DNA of 64,000 bases, from contig NC_080578.1 of assembly GCF_029962835.1 (NCBI RefSeq), positions 55,483,001 to 55,547,000 of the forward strand, given 5' to 3'. Under the pieces are notes generated by a model. It ran no database searches. It saw only the letters and a program-made list of their open reading frames with translations, and had not been told where the DNA came from. This DNA is from Magnolia sinica (Eukaryota; Streptophyta; Magnoliopsida; Magnoliales; Magnoliaceae). How positions within the stretch are numbered: position 1 is the stretch's first letter; every line of letters begins with the position of its first letter. The translations under genes were made by a program, and so were the position numbers. Positions 34,290 to 45,690 of the stretch are shown piece after piece.

Positions 34290-35728
34290 AAAGTTGGATA
34301 AATGCTATGCAATATGAATTAAATCAATTCACTAGAAACAATGGTATTTGGTTTCCAGACCTGCTGACAAACATGTGATTAGAACCAAGTGAATTTTTAA
34401 AAATAAAACTAACGAAATTGGAAACATTATCAGAAATAAGGCACGACTGGTTATATAAGGTTATACTCAGATAAAAAGTATTGATTACGATGAAACCTTT
34501 GCACCAATTGCGCATCTTGAATCATTCAGATTATTTATTTCCATTGCATGTCATAAAAATTCAAAATATATCAAATGGATGTAAAAATTGCTTTTCTAAA
34601 TGGTTATTTAAATGAGAAAGTATTTGTTGAACAACCAAAGGGTTTTAAAGATCCCAAACTTCCAAATTATGTTTACTTTCTTAAAAAGGCTCTTTATGGT
34701 TTAAAACAAGCTCCCAGAACACGGTATGAAAAGTTGACTAAATTCTTACTTATTCATAATTTTGTTACGGGTAGTGTTGACAAAGCCCTATTTGTCAAGA
34801 AATATAATGATGATATCCTGATTGTTCAAATCTATATTGATATATTATCTATGGATCTACATGTGCTAATTTATCTACTGACTTTGCAGATCTCATGAAA
34901 TCCAAGTTTGAAATGAGTATGGTCGGCGAACTAAACTATTTCCTTGGATTATAAGTTAAAGAACTTGAAGATGGTATGTTCATCTCACAGACCAATTATG
35001 CTTTGAACCTTGTAAAAAGGTTTGGTTTTAAAAATGATAAGAATTTCAGTACTCTGATGAGTATGATTCTTAAACTCTCAAAAGGTAAATCAGGTAAAAG
35101 TGTAGACTCTCGACTATATCATAGTATGATCAGTAGTCTTCTATATCTAACTACTAGTAGACCTGGTATTACATTTAGTGTTGGAATTTGTGCTAGATAT
35201 CAATCTAATCCTAAAGAATCTCACTTATCTGTCATCAAATGGATAATCAGATATGTTGCAAGTTTTGTGAACTTAGGATTATGGTATCCACATGATATGT
35301 TTGTACAAATCGCAGGTTATACAGATGTAGACTGTGCAAGAAATGTTGTTGATAGAAAATCTACCAGTGGTACATGTTTCTATGCTGGAAACTACTTAGT
35401 ATCATGACTTAGCAGAAAATAAAATTCCATATCTCTTTCTACTGCAGAGGCTGAATATATTGTTGTAGGGAATGCTTGCACTTAGCTAATGTGGATGAAA
35501 AGAATGTTAGATGATTATGGAATTACGCAAGATACGATAACATTATATTATGATAATTCTAGTGCAATAAATATCTCTAAAAATCCTATTCAACATTCTC
35601 GTATGAAGTATATTAACATAAGATATCACTACATTCGATTATTTGAAGATAAAACTATCATGCTGGAATACATTCAAACTGAGAAGCAGCTTGTAGATAT
35701 ACTGACTAAGCCGCTTGACAATGTTTAG
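34290..35728 (+). pseudogene. Reverse transcriptase and RNase H of copia 2
   Basis: The N-terminal part (34290-34560) is readable only in pieces. The core from 34575 ([33 protein letters not shown]) is open until the catalytic motif, where one base is lost near 34840-34842 so that only YID remains before the frame shifts. RNase H follows (34976-35407 and 35489-35728) with GYTDVDCARNVVDRKSTSG, STAEAEYI (after two stops near 35405-35425), DNSSAINISKNP and a C-terminal QLVDILTKPL. Pol ends at 35728. The enzyme cannot be active. Confidence 0.86.
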
Positions 35729-36181
35729 TTTTTAAATCTAAAGCATGATATTGGATTATGTATTAATTATTAATTATTCTTTTCTTTACATTTAAGTTTA
35801 TGTTTATTTGTAATTATGAAATGCATGAAAAGTAAAATGGAATATAAAATATTTTTAAAAAATAAAAATAATTTTTTTTGGATTTTTCGTCCAACCTATT
35901 GCTGACCGAAGAATTCAGCCAACCGAGCACATGCTCGGGCTAGCTGAAGATTGCGTGGGTTTGCTCAAAACGAGAAAAAAACCTAAAATTCTATTTCACT
36001 GCACTTCATCTTCTTCGTCTAACCGATGCCCCATTCGACCAACCCATCAACCCAACTCTCTTGTAAGTGATTTATTTTCAATTTCCTTTAAGTTTTAGGT
36101 TGTCAATTATTAGATTTGCAAGTTTGAGTAGATTTCCTTCAATTTGAAACCCTTTTTCTTGTTAGGTTTTCATCAAAATCT
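35729..36181 (+). other. Post-pol stretch of copia 2 with a small motif cluster
   Basis: Non-coding, AT-rich at first. At 35885-36050 it carries words like GCTGACCGAAGAATTC, CAGCCAACCGAG, CGGGCTAGCTGAAG and CTAACCGATGCC, related to the U3 cluster of the same element. In copia 1 the matching place lies directly upstream of the accessory ORF; here the element is cut before any such ORF. Confidence 0.55.
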
Positions 36182-36216
36182 TGTAACACACCGTACTTTC
36201 AATGCTATAGAGTTAC
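36182..36216 (+). mobile_element. Start of family-X LTR, split by the solo LTR
   Basis: TGTAACACACCGTACTTTC is close to the minus-strand start at 28378. The LTR continues at 42259 after the 6 kb insertion. Bases 36212-36216 (GTTAC) are the left target duplication. Confidence 0.65.
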
Positions 36217-36518
36217 TGTAACACCTGGTCCATTCGGTACTATTTTCCATGCATATGTGCATGATAATCGATGTCCTTAGCTAGACCTGGATTGGTTGTT
36301 CATAGTACACACCCAACTAACCGGAACCCCAAGACCTCGAAACCTATCTCATATTGACCGCCCCGTCGCCGCGATCGTGGAGGTACCACTCGTGCATCGG
36401 TATGATACTCCGTTAGTGAGTTACGCCGTGAAGAATAATAAGTGTATCATGTGCGCATGACACCATGTATTTCATTCCACACATGTGCACAACACATGTC
36501 ATGCACACATGTACATGC

Positions 36519-36552
36519 CACACATGGGTGAGAGAATCTCTACCCATGTGTG
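36519..36552 (+). repeat. Inverted repeat (hairpin) in U3 of the solo LTR
   Basis: CACACATGGGT at 36519-36529 and ACCCATGTGTG at 36542-36552 are perfect complements around a 12-base loop. It lies in a 100-base stretch rich in CACATG words upstream of the TATA box. Confidence 0.75.
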
Positions 36553-36764
36553 TGATGTCACATACCCATACCTCTTCTCTCTCATGTGCATGAAAAGTCA
36601 ACTCTCTTCCATGTCACACCTCATGTATGACATCATCACACCATGTCATCCCATGCTCTTTTAATCCACCATTAACTACTAATCATGAATTAATTTCCAT
36701 AATCCTAGGCTAAGCTAATATTAATCACATTAGCCTAACTTAACTAAAATTTTATCCATTTCTT

Positions 36765-36772
36765 TATAAATA
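36765..36772 (+). promoter_or_regulatory. TATA box of the solo giant LTR
   Basis: TATAAATA followed by CCCC, then a GA-rich stretch about 45 bases on. If used, U3 is only about 550 bases and the transcribed R/U5 part of the LTR about 5.4 kb. Confidence 0.6.
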
Positions 36773-37303
36773 CCCCTCTATCCCTTAGCATTTCACCATT
36801 TTCTATGGAGAGAGAGAGAGAGCGAGAGAGAGAGAGAGAAGAGTGATCTCGGTGGGCCATCAACTTCATTAATCCCATCCCTTCCATCTATCTCAACCAT
36901 CCATCTAATTCATGAAAGTGAGTACACCCACCCTACTCATTCTTATTTTGTTTTTGTTGTGTTTTTGCATGGTGGAGATGATGTTGATCATAATGATGTG
37001 ATTAATGGTGTGGATGATGAAGATAGTATGATTCTTGGTGATGATAATTGCAATAAATGCTAGGAATGGTGTGGATGATGTAAAGAAAATTGTAATAATG
37101 ATGATGATGTTATTGATGGTGTGGAAGGATAGGAGAAAACATATAAAAAAATAAAATAAAATTAATTTATTATAGAGTTCATGTGGGACTCATTAATAGT
37201 GGGCCCCACAAAAATGTTTGTATGACATTCAAATCATCTAAGTGTGGCCCATTAGGCTGGCCACACACTCTCACACACACACACCCCCATGCACACATGT
37301 GCA

Positions 37304-37308
<5 letters not shown>

Positions 37309-37346
<38 letters not shown>
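37309..37346. repeat. (AT)n microsatellite
   Basis: About 19 AT units, followed by AAATAAATA-type runs up to 37395. Confidence 0.95.
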
Positions 37347-37348
<2 letters not shown>

Positions 37349-38842
37349 AAAATAAATAAATAAATGAATTTTTTTAAATAAATAAATATATATGTAGAGA
37401 GGGAGTGAGACACTACTGCCAGCGTCCAGCGGACGCTACAGTAAGCAGTGTCCCAGCTGCATTGAAAAAGGGGCAGGGGGTTGTGAGCCCACAACAGGCC
37501 CCACCCATTATGTATGTATTTAATCCACACTATTCATCCGATTCCCAAGTTCATTTTTGGCATTTAGCCAAAAAATGAAGCCAATCCAAATCTCAAGTAG
37601 GCCACACCATCAAAATGATTGTTTTAAAAGTAATAATATGTTAGGGCCTACTGTGATGTTCTATACTTTGAAAAATACTGAATATTGGACTTATTAGATC
37701 TGTCTCGGGTCATAAAATCCAACAGATGGAGTGGATCATCAGGATATGAGCCCCACATATGGAAAACCTTGAGAAAGCAAAAGTAACGAAAAAAATATAT
37801 ATACAGAAGGGCGTCAGCCCATTGCTGACGTCAAACACGTCCAGCGTCTAGAGGATGCATGCATTGGAATGGGCAGGGAAGTGGGCCCCACCACAGGCCC
37901 CACCTTGATGTGTGTCAAGCATCAACACTGTGCATTTGATGGGTCCCCTCTTAAAAATGGGTCACGCCAAAATCAACCGTACAAAGAACTTAGGTGGCCC
38001 ACACCATCTAAAATAATGTACAGACATGGCTAAAACATATAAAAGCACTTGCTAGGCCCCACTTGAAATTTGGATGTATCTAAAACTTGGACTGACCCCT
38101 CCATCAAGTGGGACACACACAATGAATGGACTGGATCTCTTAAGTGACACACCTTGATTAAAAATATAAAATACTAATAATAATAATAATATTAATATTA
38201 AAATAAATTAATGTGTGTGAAGGCGGTGGTGTCCTCCCCGAACGTCCACAATTGGGATAAAATTTTGTGGGCCGATCATGGCCACACCATGATGTATGTG
38301 CTAGATCAACACCATTCATTCATCTTACTAGCCCCATTTATTGCATGGTCCTAGAAATTAGGCCGATTAGAAGTTCATGTAGGTCATGCCACTTGGACAG
38401 TGGAAATTGTACTTAAAATACTTAGATTTTTCTGAGGCCACCATGGTGAAGAAAAGTATATTTGGGCCATTCATCCACTCCTTCAGACCATTTTAAGTCA
38501 TGAGTAAAAGAATGAGGCAGATCCACACTTTAGGTGGACCACATTATAAGAAATAGTGTGAATAAAAATTCCTACTGTTAAATCCTTTGAGTTCTACGGT
38601 GATGTGTAACTGCCGCCAAAGTTGGGTCAGCCATTAGACTGTGGAGCCAACTCGTTACATGTATTTTACATCCAAGTCATCCATCATTGAGACCATCCAT
38701 GTGTTATAAGCCCCACCTGACGTACGTACCTTCTATCCATGTCATTCATGTAGTGGGTGGTATCAGCTATGATGCTATTTGTTGTACAAATTGTTCATGG
38801 GGTGAACCCCACCACGTCAATGGGACCCACAATTATACGAAA

Positions 38843-38868
38843 TATAATAATAATAATAATAATAATAA
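38843..38868. repeat. (TAA)n microsatellite
   Basis: Eight or so TAA units within the solo LTR. Confidence 0.9.
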
Positions 38869-39759
38869 AGAAAGGGAATTGCATGCTTACCAATCAAAGC
38901 TTCCCTGGACATAATGTGATGCATGTGAAGCCCACCTAGGTGCATGTGTTGTATACCCACACTGCCTATATATTTTCCAGTCACTTGGGAAGTGAGCCCA
39001 CCTCCTGTCCGTGGACACAAGATGAAGTAGAACTCAATTTTAGGTGTGCCACGCTACAGGTAGAAACAGTAGTAATAACCATTGGAAATTCTTAGGCTTT
39101 AGTGTGCCCCTATATGCTAGGATGCTTCCTTGACCATGGACTCCATCCTGTAGTATGATGTAGATCCATGTCATTCATCAATTTATCCTTATCATTTTAG
39201 GGTATGGTCCCATTGACTAGTCAGATCCAAATCTCATGCCACGGGAGCAATATTGATCACTTGTCCACCTTTAAATATTTCCTAGAGCTGCAGTAATGTT
39301 TGTGAGAAATCTATCCATGTATTCTTTTTAACCAATCATGGGACACCTAATATACATGTTTGACCAGCCGTTCATCTATTTTGATTAGATCATTTTAGAG
39401 TGTGGGGCTGCCTATATATTTACTACAATTCAAGTTGTTTTCATGGTACCCATTGTAATGGTTATTCCTCATTTAGACAGTCGATTGGTAGGAATCATGT
39501 GGATCACTACACTATAGGAATTTGGGATCTTGGGTGGCCCAACTAGTAGTGTGGATTGGTGGAAGTTGTATGGACCACCACATGTGAGTGCTTGATTTTT
39601 ATAGCCTACCTAACTGTATGAAAATTGGGACAATCGTGTGACTACTTTTCTAAGTAGATTTATGATTGTTGTGGCCCTTAACCATGCGACACCGAATATG
39701 AGCCATTATCTATGTGACGTGTGAAGTGGTTGTAGTATAAGACTTATCATAATTGGTGT

Positions 39760-40330
39760 AGCCATGTATTCGTAGCCTATGGGCAAGGCCCATTGGGATA
39801 TATTTTCGGCCCATATGATGAGGCTCATTATGATGTATTTTCGGCCCATGTAATGTGGCCCATAGTGACGTGTATTAGGCTCAGGTATGTGGTCTACCTG
39901 TGAAATAGATTTAAGGCCACTTGCAATGTATTCGAGGCCCATGGGTGAGGCCCAATGTGATGTATTTAAGACCCATGGGCGTGGCTCATTGAGATATATT
40001 TTAGGCCCATGGATTGTGGCTCATTGTGATGTATTTGAGACCCATGTGTAGGGCTCACCTATTGTGTATTTGAAGCCCATGGATTGTGGCTCATTGTGAT
40101 GTATTTGAGGCCCATGTGTAGGGCTCACCTATTGTGTATTTGAAGCCCATGGGTTGTGAAGCCTAATGTGGTGTATTCACGGCCCATGTTCCGAGGCCCA
40201 TAGCGATGTGTAAGGCCCAATATAATACAACCCAATGTGATGTATATGCGGCCCATGAGTGAGGCCCAATGCGATGAATGTGTGGCCCTTGTGTGAGACC
40301 CAAAGTGATGCATATGAGGACCGATGTGAT
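39760..40330 (+). repeat. 34-bp-period GGCCC array of the solo LTR
   Basis: Units with GAGGCCCATG and TGTGATGTATTT; one about 73-base segment near 40010-40150 is duplicated. Minus-strand ORFs here are repeat readings. Confidence 0.8.
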
Positions 40331-42253
40331 GTGTGATTTCACCATGATGTATGTATTGATGTTTATGTAGGTCACTCCTTGGGAGCAATGTTGGTTAAAT
40401 GTCCACATTGATGGGCAATGATGGTTGAATGTCCACATTGTAACCTTTCCTTAGGCCTTGTTAGGCCCATTCTCACCGATTCTGATTGTCAATGCCGATT
40501 ATGATTACATGATAGCATAATATCATAATACATGCCCATACGCATCATCTGCATGTTTGTTATGAGATGTAGTTGATCATTACATATGTCATTGAGCATG
40601 TTACTATGAGACTCCCTGATAGGCAGAGGTTATCTCACATGAGTGCACGGTATGCCCAGGATTGATGCATAACTGTATTGTATGACTCATGCATCTTGCA
40701 TTGTGTGCCCTAGTGACATCAGGGCTGTAGCCTCCACAGGTATATCATGGATGGCCAGATGGGACACTAAAAATATTTAGTTTTAACATACGGGCGCCAT
40801 AGATGTCCCTAGATGAAAATCCCTAAACCTCCGAGGCCAGGAGACGCCCCAACGTCGAGACTAAGTGAATACATGAGCGCCCGAGTGCCGAATACCAGGA
40901 GGCCGTGTCTCCCACTGTGTCGTAGTCGGTTGGGAGGGGGTGTGGCCTTACCCACACGAGGGTAGGGGCATTACTAGGCTGAGTTTGACCAGCTCGTGAA
41001 TGGGTCCGCTATCGACATGCTGGATAGGTATTGCCAGACTATTAGCCAGGCGGATAGTGAGGTTTCTTATACTCACTTGGACTGTGCTGCTGGGAGAGAG
41101 ACAGTGCCATTTGGAGTATACTAAACCCCAGTGATGATCCCAGAGAGGAACTGTACTGATATGTGGACTTATTAATCAGGAGTTACATACTCATTCCTTC
41201 ATTCATTCACTATCCACTTGGGTTGATGGTGTGCAACTATTTGTTACGTGTACCTTCGCAATGGCCAGGATTTCGGTTGGGGCATGCGACTAACCTGAGA
41301 TCCAGAGTTTACCACATTGAGTTTGATTATCCAAATTAGGTATGGGACTAGTTTGGATCGAAGTCCCTTGTAATGGACCCCGTAGCCTACGATACTACGT
41401 ACTATCATCCTGACTTCACACTCTAGCATGGTCATTCTATTCGCACTGCATATTGCATTACATCCACGGCATACGACATTTTGGGTTACTGTGCTTTTGC
41501 ATTTAGATACGGCTGACAACAATTCGTGAAATCATCAAGAATTGTATATTGCATCCTCGGCATATGATATTTGACTCTTCATGACTCTTTATTTGCATAG
41601 TTGATCTGTATTGTGTACTCTGATATTATCTAATTATGGCATGACAATATGATGATGATGATGTGATTACGAATATGTGTAATATGGTTATGGCCGTGAT
41701 ATAGGAGAAATGAAATAGGAGAAATGAAAACATGACTTGGTGATGCTGGTAGCATTAACTCAGAGTATTACTATGATGTATATGCATTGCATTGACATTG
41801 ATATCATACCTTACGTGCTACATGCCTTTCACATATATGATTTCCTCATGGCATATTTATCTTGCTTGCATGTAGGACACACTGCACACACGTGTGTACT
41901 CACTAGGCTTTTTGCCTAAGCTTCCTATTTCCCATTTTTTTAGGGCTGGAGTAGCTTGGGAGACTTTACTTTCTGATGCATTGCATCTATTTTTTGATTT
42001 GGTAATGTTGACATTGTGTACCTTTTGGAAAGCATTGTACTTGCAACCATCAGGATCTCTATTGGAGAGTATTGCTTGGTAATTTGATCATGGATCTTTA
42101 TGCTCAGGTATTATTATATATATAAGAACAAAAAAAAACATTCATCCAAAATCTTCCTTGTGGTGAACTGAACTCGCGACTTAGTGTACGGAAGTCAAGT
42201 GCTGGATTCGGGGCATCACGGAAGCTATCCGTCCCCGGGTTTGGGGCCTGACA

Positions 42254-43201
42254 GTTACCATGAACACTTAGTATATACAAGTATAGGATGTCAAATTAGT
42301 CTAGTTTATTTGTTCGCCTACACTTTAAACTAAACTTAATCGTCTCTGTACTCTTCAATTATAAATCAAGCTATTCGGCCATTAGATTAATGAAAAGGAT
42401 AGCTAATCTCCACCTTAATAACCCTATAGGCCAAGGAACTTTATAAGCCCTTTTGACTTATGGTTCCAATGAGATCCAATCATTAACTTATGAAATCAAA
42501 CCTCTAGACCATTGATCATTGACGGTAAATTAGTCTGACCGTTGAATTATCTAGGGTTAATGGATAAGACCTTAAAACTCCTTTCGGATGGTCATTCAAA
42601 AACTAAAATCATTTAAATATCATAACAATTGTTAAAGGGTGATTGATAACATCACTGAATGCATGGATCCAGCATTGACCATCCTAATTAAATTATCTAA
42701 TCCATAAATCCACTGCTAATTACCCTTAAACAAGTCCGAAAACCCTAATTTTTTTAGTGTGGATCAGATTCAGGATAGATCTGACCATTGGGTCATCAAA
42801 AATCGTCAGTAGGCACTCAAATCAGAGAATTTTGACCCCCCTGAGCATTGGATCTACCCGATCTTTAGGCAGGGACACTAATTTGGGCCCTCCAAAGTAA
42901 ATGGATGGAGTGGATTGTACTGAGCAGCATGTGAACCCCACTTTGGCGTGCACAAGTGCACAACCCATGCATAATCGCGGTGCACCAGACCTCCACTCCT
43001 GGTCAAAATAGGTTTGACCCAAAATTTCTAAAAAGAGAGAAATCTCTCTCTTTCCTGCATTTTCATGCCACTAAAGGACATCATCTGTTCATTTGAATTG
43101 TGGCCCACCATTTGTGGTCACACAAATGATCTGAATCATTAATCTAGTTCGGTGTGTTGTTCTGACCAAAACCTAGTTAGTTTAACAAGTTTTGTCTCAC
43201 A
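42254..43201 (+). mobile_element. Family-X LTR, continuation after the solo LTR
   Basis: Begins with the second GTTAC and continues the sequence broken at 36216; the first 150 bases resemble 28174-28378 read on the minus strand. It runs without an ORF to about 43201, where the second Athila-like LTR starts; its own end is not recognised. Confidence 0.5.
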
Positions 43202-44090
43202 TGTGTGTGTTCACAACCCCAAGTGCAGGGTCGTGATGTAGCAATAATCTCAGTGAAGCTAAGGTCGAATCCACAGGGACTGAACTTGTGTCTTCTGAAA
43301 GCAACTAGAACTATAACTAGAAAAAGATGAAAGCTTAAATCAGGAAGTATAGAGAGTAATTATGAGAGATTTAATGAAAAAATTAAGAAATTCAAAGGTG
43401 GGAAACTAGGGTTTCCAAGGATCCACTTGTAGGTTCTTAAGATGCTACCTTGCTTGATTCAGGGACACAACTGGAATCAGAATCCTATCCTATCCAATTA
43501 ACAAGAAGAGATTTGTCAGATCTCTGAACTTCTCATGGATCTAATCATCAATGGATGAGAGTTGTGAGGATTTGGAAGTGATTTCATCACCTAACTATGC
43601 CCAGGAGACAAAGCAAATAACAAAATCTACCAATCACACAACCAATCATAAGAGAATTGTGAAGATTAGAAAGGATTCCATCATCCTACCATGCCCAAGG
43701 GACGATGGTGAACAACAGGATTTCCTAATTTCACAATCTCGATTTAGGAAAAAAAGGATATCTCAAGTTATCGCAAATCTATTGTAATTTATCACAATAA
43801 ACCATTAAAAACTAAAAATATTCCTTCATAATCAAACTAGAATCCAAGAGAGTTCAATAAAACATGAATCAAAACAAAGCAAACATCCCAATCATGTTAC
43901 AAGCTTCACCTCTTAGCCCTAGCTAAGAGGTTTAGCCAACCATAGACATGATTGAACTAAGAACTCTTAAGAAAAGCATAAAATCAGGAAAGGCAAGAAA
44001 AACTCTTGGTGATAGCTTGTCCACGCCTTTGTTCCACTCCATAAACCCTAGAAGATGCACATGAATGCCCTAGGGACTCCTATTTATAGT

Positions 44091-44098
44091 TGTGCATC
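44091..44098 (-). promoter_or_regulatory. TATA box of the second Athila-like LTR
   Basis: Minus strand ACTATAAATAGGAG. The motif cluster begins about 65 bases upstream in element sense. Confidence 0.65.
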
Positions 44099-44162
44099 AC
44101 CTCCTTTCACACCGAGTTGGAAAATTCTAAAAATCGCCTCAAATTTATGCAGTCCGTGCTAC

Positions 44163-44245
44163 CTCTACATAACCTTAGACTGGTCGAGGACAACCCTTGA
44201 CTGGTCGAGCAGAGCTAGGACTAGTCGAGCAGGAGCCAGGACTAG
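44163..44245 (-). repeat. ACTGGTCGAG motif cluster in the Athila-like U3
   Basis: Four copies: GACTGGTCGAGG, GACTGGTCGAGC, GGACTAGTCGAGC and GGACTAGTTGAGG. The string GCTAGGACTAGTCGAGC with the following CCAGGACTAGT nearly repeats 11379-11411 of copia 1. Confidence 0.82.
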
Positions 44246-44527
44246 TTGAGGATCATAAAAATTCACTTCAAAACTTCGATTCTCTTCATTCTTGACTTGG
44301 TTTTCTTGAATCTTTGGCATATGAATTCTTCATTCATGGTCTTCTAAGTCCATCCTTGGCTTTGGTGATTCTTGAGCATTAAATTCATGCTTTTAACATT
44401 CTTTTGAATACAAGCTCTTAAATTCTCCTTGCAACACAAACGTGATTAAAATAAAACATTAAGCATTATCATGTTCATAAAACCAAGTAATAAATGGGGT
44501 CTAATATGCAATATTTGACCCTCATCA

Positions 44528-44545
44528 CAATCCCCAACCGGCATT
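44528..44545 (-). other. Polypurine tract of the second Athila-like element
   Basis: Minus strand GCCGGTTGGGGATTG directly before the LTR start TGATGAGG. Confidence 0.7.
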
Positions 44546-45690
44546 TTGCTAGTCCCAAGCAAGGTATGCGAAAAATGAACTTTAATGTGCAATGTTCAAA
44601 CCTTTTTTAGAAAATAATCTTTTGTGTAATCAAGTATGAATGAGTAGACTCAAGATGAGAATGTGAGATTTTGAAAACTTAGAGTCAAACCACATAAGCA
44701 ATCAATCAAATAGTTCTTTATCCATTTAGTCAGAGCATAGTTTGCTTATCAAGTTTTTCAATGTACGCAGCGAAGATCAACTTATTTACTATTAGGATAC
44801 TATCATTACACCATGTAAGTTATGCTTACCATATCGAGATTAATTGAGAACTTAAGTACTGATTCCGAACTTATCCCCCTTTTCTTCTTTTTCCAGTTTT
44901 TGATTTTATATCGACAGTCACTTTTTATTTATTCTTTTATAGACCTTGTATTATTTTTGCATTCTTTTCTAGTCTTTTCGGTCTTTTTACCATACATGAC
45001 CTTTTTGTCGATCTCATCATTTTTTAACTGGTTCTTTTTATCTTTTAAGGTGGATAAAATTCTCTAGACTTAATTCTCACCATCTATCAATGATTCACAT
45101 ACCAACAATAAAAAATTCTAGCATTATTCATAGAAAATAATTTGAACATGCCTTGTGATTTAGATTAACATGATATTCAAACTTCCTCTTAATCAATTAA
45201 GCGCAAGAACTGTAATTAATATATTAGTTAGATGACCAAACTCCAACATTTGAAAATTCAATCTCTATCTTATCATCATACACAAAACATTCTTAAATAC
45301 ACAACTTATCGCTTTCCAAACAGATAAACATTGAAAATTTTTAAAAATTTTACAAATTTTGCTCAAAACTGAGAAAACACTGATTAGTTTCCTAATTTCC
45401 CATCCCCAACCTAAAATCTACATTATCTTCAATGCGAAAGAAATAAACATGATTTGCAAAAGAGACAACGTAATTGAAGGAGAAGTGATGGAAAGATAGT
45501 ACTTGATGAAGGAAATTTGAAGCTTTTCCAAAGGATCTTAGCATGAAGGTGGGTTAGCACAAGAATTTAACAACCGAAAAGAAAACTATCTTAAGAAAAT
45601 GGAAAGCAAAATATCCTAAAACAGCAAAAGCAAACTATCCTAAACAACAGAAAGTAGTAACCCTAACTACACCTCCGTCAGATTAGGAGG
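44546..45690 (-). other. Untranslated spacer between integrase and 3' LTR
   Basis: About 1.1 kb, AT-rich, with no supported ORF. The plus-strand 81-residue ORF at 44822-45067 is a hydrophobic reading of T-rich DNA. Confidence 0.55.

Larger units (their letters stand above)
29567..36181 (+). mobile_element. Copia 2: Ty1/copia element, 3' end missing
   Basis: Plus-strand order: 5' LTR (29567-30994), primer site, gag, protease, integrase, reverse transcriptase, RNase H, then a non-coding stretch with a motif cluster. Its proteins are clearly related to those of copia 1, but the LTRs differ, so they are separate families of one lineage. It is cut at 36181 by a family-X LTR; the accessory ORF, purine tract and 3' LTR expected beyond are not seen. 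Many stops and frameshifts mark it as older or faster-decaying than copia 1. Confidence 0.88.
36217..42253 (+). mobile_element. Solo giant LTR, 6.04 kb, with perfect target duplication
   Basis: Starts TGTAACACCTGG and ends GGGGCCTGACA. It is flanked by GTTAC at 36212-36216 and 42254-42258, the 5-bp duplication made by integrase, so both ends are real. It has no internal region, the usual result of recombination between two LTRs. In order: CACATG-rich U3, TATA box, GA-rich stretch, AT and TAA microsatellites, GTGGGCCC/CCGTCC units (37400-39650), 34-bp array (39760-40330), and the conserved 3' section shared with 6960-8692 and 23511-25250. No real ORF. Confidence 0.9.
43202..44527 (-). mobile_element. 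3' LTR of the second Athila-like element
   Basis: The start of the LTR in element sense (44527, TGATGAGGGTCAAATATTGC) matches that at 5507. The other end is near TGTGTGTTCACAACC and is less certain. A TATA box lies at 44091-44098 with a motif cluster just upstream. Confidence 0.78.

Noticed and set aside
44822..45067. 81-residue hydrophobic ORF as a membrane protein
   Set aside because: It reads T-rich untranslated DNA of an Athila-like element on the wrong strand.
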